From Candidatus Latescibacterota bacterium (GTDB taxonomy: Bacteria; Latescibacterota; UBA2968; GCA-2709665), in NCBI GenBank assembly GCA_012271065.1, contig JAAXHE010000321.1, forward strand, positions 1-18,568: a stretch of DNA of 18,568 nt, in the 5' to 3' direction. Under the pieces are notes generated by a model that did no database searches, was not told where the DNA came from, and was given only the letters and a program-made list of their open reading frames with translations. Below are positions 1-8,265 of this stretch, piece by piece (the stretch's first letter is position 1; each line of letters opens with the position of its first letter). Both the position numbers and the translations under genes were made by a program.

Positions 1-66
1 GACTCGGTTGCGCGCCTTGTCTTCGGCCTCGCCTGCAGAGCGACTTTATCAACGGACTGATAGCAG

Positions 67-576
67 ATGTCACGGAAGATCATCCTGCTTGCTGTGGGGG
101 CGTTGACCTTTGCAGGGTTTGCCGTCTTCGACATCCAGCGACGGCTGCCGTCGGAACCCCCTTCAGCCGTATCAGATCCTGAGCCCTTCGCCGCGCCGAA
201 GCCGGAATCTCTCCCCGTGCCGAAACGGGAACTTTCCTCGAATACCATGCCGGATACGATTCAGGCGATCCGAATCGAAGTACTCAACGGTTGCGGCGTT
301 GCCGGGGTCGCGGAAAAGGTTGGGCGTTACCTGCGGGAAGCGGGTTTCGACGTCATGACGTGGAAAAATGCCGATAGCTTCAACTATCCCGAAACCATCG
401 TGATCGACCGGGCCGGCAAGCTTGAAAACGCCCGCACAGTGGCCGGTGCGATGGGACTTAGGACGCACATTCAACAAATCGTACATGACCCGTATCGCAT
501 CGAGCAGGTTGCGGTCATTATAGGCAGGGATTACGAACGCCTGGGTATCTTGCCCCCGGACCGGCCGCGACGATAG
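67..576 (+). CDS. Membrane-anchored standalone LytR_C-domain protein
   Basis: The 169-residue protein starts with a short basic stretch and one hydrophobic segment (about residues 5-22), which looks like an N-terminal anchor. A proline-rich linker (about 28-65) follows. Residues 68-158 resemble the LytR C-terminal (LytR_C) domain: an I-x-V-L-N-G-C-G strand/turn at 69-77, then a helix containing AEKVGRYLREAGF. There is no catalytic LCP phosphotransferase domain, so it is not a complete LytR/CpsA/Psr enzyme. Standalone LytR_C proteins have no firmly known biochemical role; a periplasmic envelope role is inferred. It lies 44 bases upstream of rsfS on the same strand. No clear Shine-Dalgarno precedes the ATG at 67, so the start is the best available but not certain. 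Confidence 0.75.
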   Translation: MSRKIILLAVGALTFAGFAVFDIQRRLPSEPPSAVSDPEPFAAPKPESLPVPKRELSSNTMPDTIQAIRIEVLNGCGVAGVAEKVGRYLREAGFDVMTWKNADSFNYPETIVIDRAGKLENARTVAGAMGLRTHIQQIVHDPYRIEQVAVIIGRDYERLGILPPDRPRR

Positions 577-620
577 CCGCGAACGCGACAGCAGTCGTCC
601 TGTCACGGAACGGAACCGAA

Positions 621-1001
621 TTGTCCAATCAGATACGTGAAATACTGGACCTCTGCATCGAATGCCTTCAGTCCCGAAAGGGCGAAGACCTTCTTCTGAT
701 CGATTTGCGCGCGGTCTCCGACGTCGCCGACTACTTTATTATCTGTACCGGCAATTCGGGCGTGCACGTCAAAGCCCTGGCGGACGCGCTTCAGGAAGGC
801 ACGAAAGCGGCGGGCTATCGGCCGTGGCATATCGAAGGACAGGAATCGCGTACCTGGGTTTTGTTTGACTACATCGACGTGGTCGTGCACATCTTCCAGC
901 CCAGGGCGCGGGCGTTCTATCGCCTCGAACGCCTGTGGGGCGACGCCCCATCGGAACGGATCGAAGAAGACCCCTCACTCGCCGAGACACCCTCTCTTTA
1001 G
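621..1001 (+). CDS. rsfS: Ribosomal silencing factor RsfS
   Basis: RsfS (formerly DUF143/YbeB) binds ribosomal protein uL14 on the 50S subunit and blocks subunit joining when nutrients are scarce. The 126-residue protein shows the family core: VADYFIICTGNSGVHVKALAD (about 35-55), a GYRPWHIEGQESRTWVLFDY block (65-84) and DVVVHIFQPRARAFYRLERLW (86-106). These match the conserved D-Y-F, E-G, D-V-V-V-H-I-F and F-Y-x-L-E-x-L-W positions. The length is typical. The start is TTG, preceded by a purine-rich GGAACGGA about 5 bases upstream, and the gene ends in tandem stops (TAG TAA). The acidic tail after residue 110 is not part of the family core. Confidence 0.93.
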   Translation: MSNQIREILDLCIECLQSRKGEDLLLIDLRAVSDVADYFIICTGNSGVHVKALADALQEGTKAAGYRPWHIEGQESRTWVLFDYIDVVVHIFQPRARAFYRLERLWGDAPSERIEEDPSLAETPSL

Positions 1002-1047
1002 TAACTGAACCTTCCAAGCCACCGGATCAAACAAACGGATCCGACCG

Positions 1048-2088
<1,041 letters not shown>

Positions 2089-2104
2089 TTCACCCAACAA
2101 CACA

Positions 2105-2120
2105 AACCGGCGATCCGGTT
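2105..2120. terminator. Short hairpin between convergent mtnA and sulfatase genes
   Basis: A perfect 6-bp inverted repeat (AACCGG / CCGGTT) around the tetraloop CGAT lies in the 39-base gap between the two convergent stop codons. On the minus strand it is followed by a T-rich TGTGTTG stretch, so it could serve as a weak terminator for the seven-gene minus-strand operon. On the plus strand no U-tract follows. The stem is short, so this is a candidate only. Confidence 0.4.
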
Positions 2121-2127
2121 CCAATCG

Positions 2128-3495
2128 CTATTGCCACATGTTCACGCCCTCGCAACCGAATGCCGGCAGCAACACAAAGTGGTCGCCGGTCTCGATCAGC
2201 CGTTCCCTGAGAAGCCTGTGGTGCCGGGCGATTTCATCCTGGAAGTCGGGGTGATCGAGCAGGTTCCTCCACTCGTACGGATCGGCTTCAAGATCGAAAA
2301 ACTGCCACGCCCCCGCGCCCATTTTGTCTCCCCGGACGGTATACTTGTACCGCCTGCTGCGAAACCCGCGCCACACCCACCTGTTGAACGCCATTCCCTT
2401 TCGGAGTTCCGCCACAAACTCCAGCAGTACGCCTTCCCGATCCAGCGAGTCAATCTCTCCGCGAATCAGAGGAGACAGGTCCGTGCCCGGCAGATGTTCG
2501 CCCGGGGTCAACCCCGCAAGACCCAGCAGCGTCGGGAAAAAATCCTCCGTGCAGATCGGATCCTCGACGGCGGCGCCCGCACGACCTGAAAAACGGGGGT
2601 CGAAGATTATCGCTGGAATACCCACGGACTCCTCGTACGGCCACTGCTTCCCCTTCAGTCCGTGGCTGCCGCCCAGTTCGCCGTGGTCCGAGACAAACAT
2701 CACAACCGTATTTTCCGCCAGGCCCTGCGCCTCCAGAAAGTCCATCATCCGCTTGACGTTGCCATCCAGATTCTCCACCATCGCGTAATAGCGCTTGCGA
2801 TCCAGCAAAAATGCCTCGGACCGCGCCGCGTCGGGCGCCTCGAAATTGGGCGGCAGTTCAATCTCCCTGGCTTCCCAAGCCGCCTGAATGTCGGGCGGCG
2901 CTTCGAACGGGTCGTGCGGCGGCTCGACCGAAATGACCATACAGAAGGGCCTCGTCGAATCCCGCTCCGATGCAAGGTAGTTCATTCCGATATCGTACAA
3001 TCCGTCGGTCTGATAGCCTTCAACGGGCCGCGGCGTCGGATCGTCGTCCTCGAAATAGTACGTGTCGAAGGGCGCGTTTCTGAGTTCGAATCCGAACCAC
3101 TTCTCCCAGCGGCCCTGGTACGCCCGGGGCACCGGCGTACGCCCGCACTCGAGCGCGGAACCCATTCTTCCGTGACCGCCGTCCAGGTGCCACTTTCCCA
3201 CGTATACCGTTTCGTACCCCGCCTCGTTGAACGCATCGGCCAACGTGTATTCTGTGGGTGACATCCGGTACTCGATACCGGGGACCTTCCGGCTGTGGGC
3301 GTACTCTCCCGTCATGAACGTGAATCGGAACGGCACGCAGATCGGATAGGTCGAACAGGCGTTCGAGAATCTGACGCCCCTCGTCGCAAGTCCGTCGATA
3401 TGCGGCGTCTTCAGGTTCACGTCGCCGTGAATCGACAGCGCGTCGCGCCGCAGCTGGTCGCACATCAGTACCAGTATGTTGGGTCTTTCGGACAT
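2128..3495 (-). CDS. Sulfatase (formylglycine-dependent, arylsulfatase/alkaline phosphatase fold)
   Basis: This is a type I sulfatase that would hydrolyse a sulfate ester. The 455-residue protein has an N-terminal metal-site strand (PNILVLMCDQLRRD, with an Asp at 13), the activation motif C-V-P-F-R at 53-57 followed by TFMTGEYA, the second metal-site block SDHGELGGSHG (Asp270, His271), and a C-terminal YKY...DLEADPYEWRNLL block typical of the S1 family. Cys53 is the residue that maturation enzymes convert to formylglycine. No signal peptide or lipobox is visible, so it probably acts in the cytoplasm, which is less common for sulfatases. Its start is coupled to the upstream dehydrogenase: that gene's TGA (3502-3500) is followed by GTG at 3498 and ATG at 3495, with GGGAGGA at 3513-3507. 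GTG 3498 is the alternative start. Substrate unknown. Confidence 0.9.
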   Translation of the reverse strand: MSERPNILVLMCDQLRRDALSIHGDVNLKTPHIDGLATRGVRFSNACSTYPICVPFRFTFMTGEYAHSRKVPGIEYRMSPTEYTLADAFNEAGYETVYVGKWHLDGGHGRMGSALECGRTPVPRAYQGRWEKWFGFELRNAPFDTYYFEDDDPTPRPVEGYQTDGLYDIGMNYLASERDSTRPFCMVISVEPPHDPFEAPPDIQAAWEAREIELPPNFEAPDAARSEAFLLDRKRYYAMVENLDGNVKRMMDFLEAQGLAENTVVMFVSDHGELGGSHGLKGKQWPYEESVGIPAIIFDPRFSGRAGAAVEDPICTEDFFPTLLGLAGLTPGEHLPGTDLSPLIRGEIDSLDREGVLLEFVAELRKGMAFNRWVWRGFRSRRYKYTVRGDKMGAGAWQFFDLEADPYEWRNLLDHPDFQDEIARHHRLLRERLIETGDHFVLLPAFGCEGVNMWQ

Positions 3496-3499
3496 CACG

Positions 3500-4474
3500 T
3501 CACCCGTCCTCCCGCCGGTATTCCGGATTCACCAGGTTTTCGGGTTCTTCTCCCTGCAGCACCCTGCGGGTCTCCATAGCGGCGCGTTCCCGAAGTTCGA
3601 TCAGGGACTCCGCCGAATAAAACGCCGCATGGGGCGTATGGATCACCTGGGGCATCCCGATAAGCCGGTCGCCCTCGCCCGGCGGCTCCTCGACACGGAC
3701 ATCCAGGGCGGCCCCCGCGATCTCGCCCGCATCCAGCGCATCGGCCAGCGCGGTCTCGTCCACGATATCGCCTCGCGACGTATTGATCAGGCAGGCCGTG
3801 GGTTTCATCCTGCGAAGGGCATTCGTGTCGATAAGTCCCCGCGTCGCATCCGTGGAGGGACAGTGGATCGAAACGTAGTCCGACGTGTCCAGCAACACAT
3901 CCAGCGTGACGGCCTCGTCACCGCCTGGCGCCGTGGTGCCCGGCGGCAGCGACGGCGCGGTTGTCAGAACACGAAGTCCGAACGGCGCCGCGCGAACCGC
4001 GACCTCCCGTGCGATGCGGCCGAAGCCGATAAGCCCCAGCGTTTGCCCGGTCAGGCGATTCAGGGGCAGGCAGGCCTGTATTTCCCATACATCCCCCCGA
4101 ACCGAGCGGTCAAAAGCCGCCACCTTCCGAGACAGCGCCAGCAACAGCGCCATCGCGTGTTCCGCCACGTCCGACATGCAATAATCCGGCACGTACGCCA
4201 CGGGAATCTTCCGGGCGGTTGCGTAGTCCACATCTATATTGTCCAACCCCACGCCGTATCGCGTGACCACCTTCAGATCCGGCAGCGCGGCCTCGAGGAC
4301 ACGCCTCGTCGTCTGGGCCCAGCAGGTCATGATGCCGCTTGCGCCGACAGCCAGCCGCGCCAGCGTCTCTTCGTTGCCATCCGGCGCGGACATAAGCTCG
4401 ACCCCGATCCCCTCCAGGACGCCCTCTTCCACACTGAGGTCGGCCCACGCATAGTCCGTAACCAGCACCCGCAT
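3500..4474 (-). CDS. CtBP-like NAD-dependent D-2-hydroxyacid dehydrogenase
   Basis: The 324-residue protein belongs to the D-isomer-specific 2-hydroxyacid dehydrogenases, which interconvert 2-keto acids and D-2-hydroxy acids with NAD(P)H. It shows the substrate-side signature VVTRYGVGLDNIDVDYA (about 89-105), the nucleotide-binding LIGFGRIAREV segment, and the catalytic triad Arg234 (NTSRGDIVDE), Glu263 (VEEPP) and His282 (HTPHAAF). The YCMSDVAEHAMALLLALSRK stretch resembles the C-terminal-binding-protein branch. The start is supported by GGAGGG six bases upstream of ATG. It lies 46 bases after the M20 peptidase and ends one to four bases before the sulfatase start, so translation is probably coupled. 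It likely reduces or oxidises an acid produced by its operon partners; the substrate is not evident. Confidence 0.88.
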   Translation of the reverse strand: MRVLVTDYAWADLSVEEGVLEGIGVELMSAPDGNEETLARLAVGASGIMTCWAQTTRRVLEAALPDLKVVTRYGVGLDNIDVDYATARKIPVAYVPDYCMSDVAEHAMALLLALSRKVAAFDRSVRGDVWEIQACLPLNRLTGQTLGLIGFGRIAREVAVRAAPFGLRVLTTAPSLPPGTTAPGGDEAVTLDVLLDTSDYVSIHCPSTDATRGLIDTNALRRMKPTACLINTSRGDIVDETALADALDAGEIAGAALDVRVEEPPGEGDRLIGMPQVIHTPHAAFYSAESLIELRERAAMETRRVLQGEEPENLVNPEYRREDG

Positions 4475-4520
4475 CTGAATCCCTCCGATCGGTTTCCGCC
4501 GAAACGGGCCTCGACGAGTA

Positions 4521-5861
4521 TTACCCGCAGAAGCGACAGACGATATCGAATAGCACCCGGGTGGCGAGAGCCAGATTCTCTACGGATGTGCGTTCGTCGT
4601 GCCCGTGAATCAGCTGCCATTCCTCTTCTCCGGGGGCTCCCCGATAGGGCATGAACCCGTACACCTGCGTCGACGGCCTTCGCGGACAGATGTGTTTGGC
4701 ATCCGTTCCCCCCGTGGATTGCGACGGCACGACGTGCGCCCCCGGATCGTGATCCGCCATCACCTCCACGATCGTCCGGTACAACGGCGAGTCGATCCCA
4801 GCCTCCAGAGGGGGGCTGTACTGGTCTACTTCGATGCGGACGTCGTCTCCGATGAGCCGTCGGATCTCTTCGAAGAAACTTGCATTTGTCTGTCCGGGCG
4901 CCAGTCTGCCGTCGACCCACGCTGTGGCCTCGGCGGGAATGACGTTGATCTTCTGTCCGGCATCCAGCATGGTCACGGAAGCGGTATTTCGCAGCGACGC
5001 TCGCAGGTTCGACACGAATTCAGGCGCCAGCGGAAGCGATTCGAGCGCCGCCTCGCTGTGTGCGGGCTCCAGGACACGACGCAGCCTGTCCGCGGTGCGG
5101 GAATCCTGGGTTTCGGCGATCCTCTCGAGATACGCCCGGACCGTCTCCGAGGGATGTATAGGCAACTCGGCCCGCCCCAGGGCGGCGACCGCTTCGGACA
5201 GCCTCACCACGGCGTTTTCCCGGTGCGGCCTGGAGCCGTGTCCGGGCTGACCGCCGGCCGCCATTCGGAATCTGCAGATGCCCTTCTGTCCGGTCTGGCA
5301 GGTATAGAACCGGGCATCGCCCACCCGGAATTCCGCGCCGCCGCCCTCCGTCAGCACAAACGGCGCGTCGACCTGCTCCGGATGGTTGTCCAGCAGCCAG
5401 CCGACACCGTGGTCTCCCTTGCCCGCCTCTTCATCCGCCGTGGCCGCGAATATCACGTCACGCTTCAGATCGATCCGTTGCCGCTTCAACAACAGAAACA
5501 CCATCAACTCCGCCGCGACCATGTTTTTCATATCCAGCGCGCCGCGGCCCCAGACGTACCCGTCGTGCACCTGTCCCCCGAACGGCGGATGACGCCACCG
5601 GTCGGGTTCCACCGCGACCACGTCCGTATGCCCCAGCAACACCAGCGGTTCGCCGCCAGCGGAAAGCCGGGCCGTCACGTTTCCCCGCCCCGGCTTCGAT
5701 TCGGTCACCCGGGGATCGAACCCTTCGCGCCGCAACACGCCGGCGAGGTACTTCGCGGCGAGTATCTCGTTTCCCGGTGGATTGGTCGTGTCCAGGCGGA
5801 TCAGATCCTGAAGGTATCCCTTCACCTCATCCCGGACCGCATTCCAGTCGATCTGTCCCAA
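4521..5861 (-). CDS. M20 family metallopeptidase/amidohydrolase
   Basis: This is a di-zinc M20 hydrolase of 446 residues, a length that suits the carboxypeptidase-S/PM20-like branch. Such enzymes cleave peptide or N-acyl-amino-acid bonds. Metal and catalytic residues are in place: His78 and Asp80 (GHTDVV), Asp110 (GRGALDMKN), Glu144-Glu145 (ATADEEAGK), Glu172 (LTEGGG) and His419 (HGHDERTS). A lid domain lies roughly at residues 195-360, with GHGSRPH near its start. No signal peptide is seen. The start is TTG, supported by GGGAGG five bases upstream and by the absence of ATG in the first 110 codons. The 109-base gap to the preceding enolase-like gene holds no clear promoter or terminator. Specificity is unknown; ArgE/DapE names would be over-annotation. 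Confidence 0.88.
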   Translation of the reverse strand: MGQIDWNAVRDEVKGYLQDLIRLDTTNPPGNEILAAKYLAGVLRREGFDPRVTESKPGRGNVTARLSAGGEPLVLLGHTDVVAVEPDRWRHPPFGGQVHDGYVWGRGALDMKNMVAAELMVFLLLKRQRIDLKRDVIFAATADEEAGKGDHGVGWLLDNHPEQVDAPFVLTEGGGAEFRVGDARFYTCQTGQKGICRFRMAAGGQPGHGSRPHRENAVVRLSEAVAALGRAELPIHPSETVRAYLERIAETQDSRTADRLRRVLEPAHSEAALESLPLAPEFVSNLRASLRNTASVTMLDAGQKINVIPAEATAWVDGRLAPGQTNASFFEEIRRLIGDDVRIEVDQYSPPLEAGIDSPLYRTIVEVMADHDPGAHVVPSQSTGGTDAKHICPRRPSTQVYGFMPYRGAPGEEEWQLIHGHDERTSVENLALATRVLFDIVCRFCG

Positions 5862-5866
5862 ACCTG

Positions 5867-5872
5867 CCTCCC
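5867..5872 (-). promoter_or_regulatory. Ribosome binding site fixing a TTG start
   Basis: GGGAGG on the minus strand lies five bases before TTG at 5861-5859. With no in-frame ATG nearby, this site is the main reason to accept TTG as the M20 peptidase start. Confidence 0.65.
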
Positions 5873-5970
5873 GCGAAACCTGGAATCTTCTTCACTGCAG
5901 CCAGGGTTGCTGAACGCGCTCCATCCGGTGACGGCCGGAGGAACAAGCGACACATATCATTAGAGAATCT

Positions 5971-7380
5971 TCAAAGATCCAGAGATCCCGCCGACCAGTC
6001 TTCCAACGGGGTAAAGCGCGTGGTGTCCAGCTCGAACCCGTAACCGAATGGCGCAGCGACGACGCTGCCGATATCCAGCCGGCCGCCCCGAACGTCCAGC
6101 GTCGGAAACCCGTCGTCGTGACGGCGGTAGAGGCCGCCGTGATTCTGGAGAACCTGCTCCTGCACGTCCCGGGGATACATGCTCAACCCCGTGAAATAGT
6201 GATGACCGTTGCGCTCGGTATGACCCACGCCCAGACACGCGGCCACCGCCAGATCCTGCAGCAGCGCGACGGGGCCGACGTTCCCGAGGTCCTCGCTGCT
6301 CAGAACGTATCTCCGACCGGGGTCCTTCTTCCTTCTGTCCGCGATGAGGCAGGCGCTGGCGACGCCTTTGAAGATCCCTTTGCAATTCTTGTGACTGGTT
6401 CCCGCGTATCCCAGTTCCAGCGCTTCCGCCGCGCTGGTCAACGTCCCGTCGGACTCGTCGATAATCATCGGCGGACGGCCTGGCCAGTCGCGCATCGCCC
6501 GCCCCGCTGCCGCGCCCAGCGCGACGTCCCGCCTCAGCGGCTGCTCGACAAACAGCAGCCGTCCCATGAACGCGTGGAGCGACGGGTCCGACGCAATCGA
6601 CTCCCACAACGCGCGGAACGGATCGATTTCGGTGTATTGCTCGTTACCGTCCAGCGTAAACGCGTAGTCAGTTCCGGAATGTCGTTCCATCAATGTGGCG
6701 ATGTCCTTCAGCCGTTCCGCGTCCTGGTCCGAATCGCCGCACAGCTTGATTTTCAAATGCGACAGACCGTACGTCTTTATACTGGCTTCGAGAGATTGCG
6801 GAAGGCCGTCGTCCACGCGTTCGTCCGTCGGGATGTCCGCATCTGTCAGGGGATCGGTCAACCCCACGGTATGGCGCGCCACAATCGACCTGCTCGCGCG
6901 TTCAGGCAGCAACGCCCGGGGTTCCGTCCGGCCAAATTCGCGGCAAATCTCTCCCAGCCGAATGCCGAAGGCATTTTCACGTAATGCACTTTCGAACCTT
7001 ACCCCGGTGTTCCGGCAAAACGCGTCGATTAGAGCGCGCTCGACCAGGCTCACGCCGAATCCCCACAGCAATGGCGGGTACGGTGTGGCTGCAGCCCATT
7101 CCTTCTGACCGTTGTAGACTTCCCGCCAGAGACCGTAGACGGACTCCGCCGGGCCCGCCGCCAGAGCCAGCCGGCACGCCTGCCGGATGACCGTCAACAT
7201 TTCCTCGAGGTCTTCCTCGAACGACGCCTCAGGGTTCTTCGTAAACCACTTGGGCGGGAGCCCGTCCGCGGCGAGTCCTACCTCGCGGCGTCCGTCGATC
7301 TCCGCGGTCACCCGGACGAACAGATGGGGCACGGCGACGAGAGACGCGATCCCGTATCGGAAGGGCATCCGCGCTCTCAT
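5971..7380 (-). CDS. Enolase-superfamily enzyme (mandelate racemase/muconate lactonizing-like)
   Basis: The 469-residue protein has an enolase-type capping domain and a TIM barrel. Barrel-end residues are readable: K-I-K at 210-212 (second strand), metal ligands Asp244 (TLDGNEQY), Glu279 (FVEQP) and Asp308/Glu309 (IIDESDG), and Lys331 (SHKNCKG). A KxK motif plus a lysine on the sixth strand matches the muconate-lactonizing (MLE) subgroup layout, whose members abstract an alpha-proton from a carboxylate to racemise, dehydrate or cycloisomerise. The protein is longer than typical MLE enzymes (about 370), with insertions in the cap. The ATG at 7380 has no Shine-Dalgarno, and homologous-looking sequence continues upstream in frame (IDLNVLN before MRARMPFRYGI) to a possible ATT start at 7425. 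Substrate not predictable. Confidence 0.85.
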   Translation of the reverse strand: MRARMPFRYGIASLVAVPHLFVRVTAEIDGRREVGLAADGLPPKWFTKNPEASFEEDLEEMLTVIRQACRLALAAGPAESVYGLWREVYNGQKEWAAATPYPPLLWGFGVSLVERALIDAFCRNTGVRFESALRENAFGIRLGEICREFGRTEPRALLPERASRSIVARHTVGLTDPLTDADIPTDERVDDGLPQSLEASIKTYGLSHLKIKLCGDSDQDAERLKDIATLMERHSGTDYAFTLDGNEQYTEIDPFRALWESIASDPSLHAFMGRLLFVEQPLRRDVALGAAAGRAMRDWPGRPPMIIDESDGTLTSAAEALELGYAGTSHKNCKGIFKGVASACLIADRRKKDPGRRYVLSSEDLGNVGPVALLQDLAVAACLGVGHTERNGHHYFTGLSMYPRDVQEQVLQNHGGLYRRHDDGFPTLDVRGGRLDIGSVVAAPFGYGFELDTTRFTPLEDWSAGSLDL

Positions 7381-7428
7381 ATTCAGGACGTTCAGGTCAA
7401 TGTCTCTTGTCGCGATCGATATAATCGT

Positions 7429-8265
7429 TCAATTCCCCTCGAGACCAATCACGCGCACCGCGTTCCGATGCAGAATGTCCTCCAACGCCTCGGGATCGTC
7501 CACCATCCGTCTCAGGAAAGGCAGACTCTTCGCCGCAAAACATCCCGGCGGATAGTTGGTTCCCCGCCCATCCACACACGGGCAATCCGTGGCGAACAGC
7601 AGTTTCCGCCGGTGGCGCTTCAGAAAGTCCCTGCCGAACGCCTCGTCCCGGGTGATGGCCCCCAGTCCCGACCCCGCTGAAAGGTCCGCGTATACATTCT
7701 CGTAATCGGACAGCAGCCGGTCTGCCAGTCCGCCCGGAATCACCGGCCCAGTCGGGTATAGTGTCTCCTCCGGCGGCGGCGCCTCAGCGCTGATATTGGA
7801 CCACCAGGACTGCGCGTGCCCGATGAACCTGATGTCACGGAACTTGCGCACGAGCGTTTCCAAATGCGCGATTCCCTGGTTGTAACCTCGATTTCCCTCC
7901 TGGAAATGCCACGTAACGGGCCAGCGCATCTCGTTGCAGAAGGCCAGCACGCGCTCCAGACCGCGATGGTTCAACGGCAGGTGCTGTTTCTGTTCCCCGT
8001 ATCCCCTGAAAACTCCCGTTGCCGCGCGTCGTTCGAGTTCCGCAACCGCGTCGTCGCGAGTTACATCCACGTGGCAGAAGGGAATGACTCTGTCCGGGTA
8101 CCGCTCATGCGCCTGAGCCACCGTTTCGGTGAGCCATTCGTACTCCCTGTCGGCCGTCTCGATTGGAAGGAATACGGCTTTCTCCGCCCCGATACCGTCG
8201 ATATGCCCGATCGTATTCTCTATACTCCTGCCCAGATGTCCGATATGCAGATGGGCATCGATCAT
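7429..8265 (-). CDS. Amidohydrolase-family protein (PF04909-type metal-dependent hydrolase)
   Basis: The 278-residue protein looks like an Amidohydro_2 TIM-barrel enzyme, a group that includes lactonases, decarboxylases and amide hydrolases. It begins with the metal-binding D-A-H-L-H motif (His5, His7). Further likely site residues are His120 (TWHFQEG), His150 (FIGHAQSWW) and Asp227 (LFATDCPC), the C-terminal aspartate characteristic of the superfamily. No signal peptide is visible. The start codon overlaps the stop of the upstream SelA-like gene (ATGA), and GGAGGAG sits eight bases before it, so the two genes are translationally coupled. In this position it may open a lactone or hydrolyse an amide made by its neighbours; that is inference. 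Family certain, reaction not. Confidence 0.85.
   Translation of the reverse strand: MIDAHLHIGHLGRSIENTIGHIDGIGAEKAVFLPIETADREYEWLTETVAQAHERYPDRVIPFCHVDVTRDDAVAELERRAATGVFRGYGEQKQHLPLNHRGLERVLAFCNEMRWPVTWHFQEGNRGYNQGIAHLETLVRKFRDIRFIGHAQSWWSNISAEAPPPEETLYPTGPVIPGGLADRLLSDYENVYADLSAGSGLGAITRDEAFGRDFLKRHRRKLLFATDCPCVDGRGTNYPPGCFAAKSLPFLRRMVDDPEALEDILHRNAVRVIGLEGN

Noticed and set aside
1..60. Frame open from the window start to a TGA at 58-60, possibly the tail of an upstream gene
   Set aside because: Only 19 codons are visible, two other frames are also open here, and no recognisable protein ending is present.
2131..3261. Plus-strand open frames opposite the sulfatase, including one of 199 codons
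   Set aside because: They are antisense to a well-supported sulfatase in a GC-rich sequence and show arginine/proline-rich, motif-free translations.
3476..4654. A 392-codon plus-strand open frame opposite the CtBP-like dehydrogenase
   Set aside because: It has a low-complexity Arg/His-rich translation, and the minus strand carries all catalytic motifs with a good ribosome site.
5925..5938. Inverted CCGG...CCGG repeat in the gap between the enolase-like and M20 genes
   Set aside because: Four-base arms are expected by chance in GC-rich DNA and no U-tract follows on either strand.
4599..5963. A 454-codon plus-strand open frame opposite the M20 peptidase
   Set aside because: It is a long shadow frame of a GC-rich gene; no domain is recognisable, whereas the opposite strand has the complete M20 metal site.
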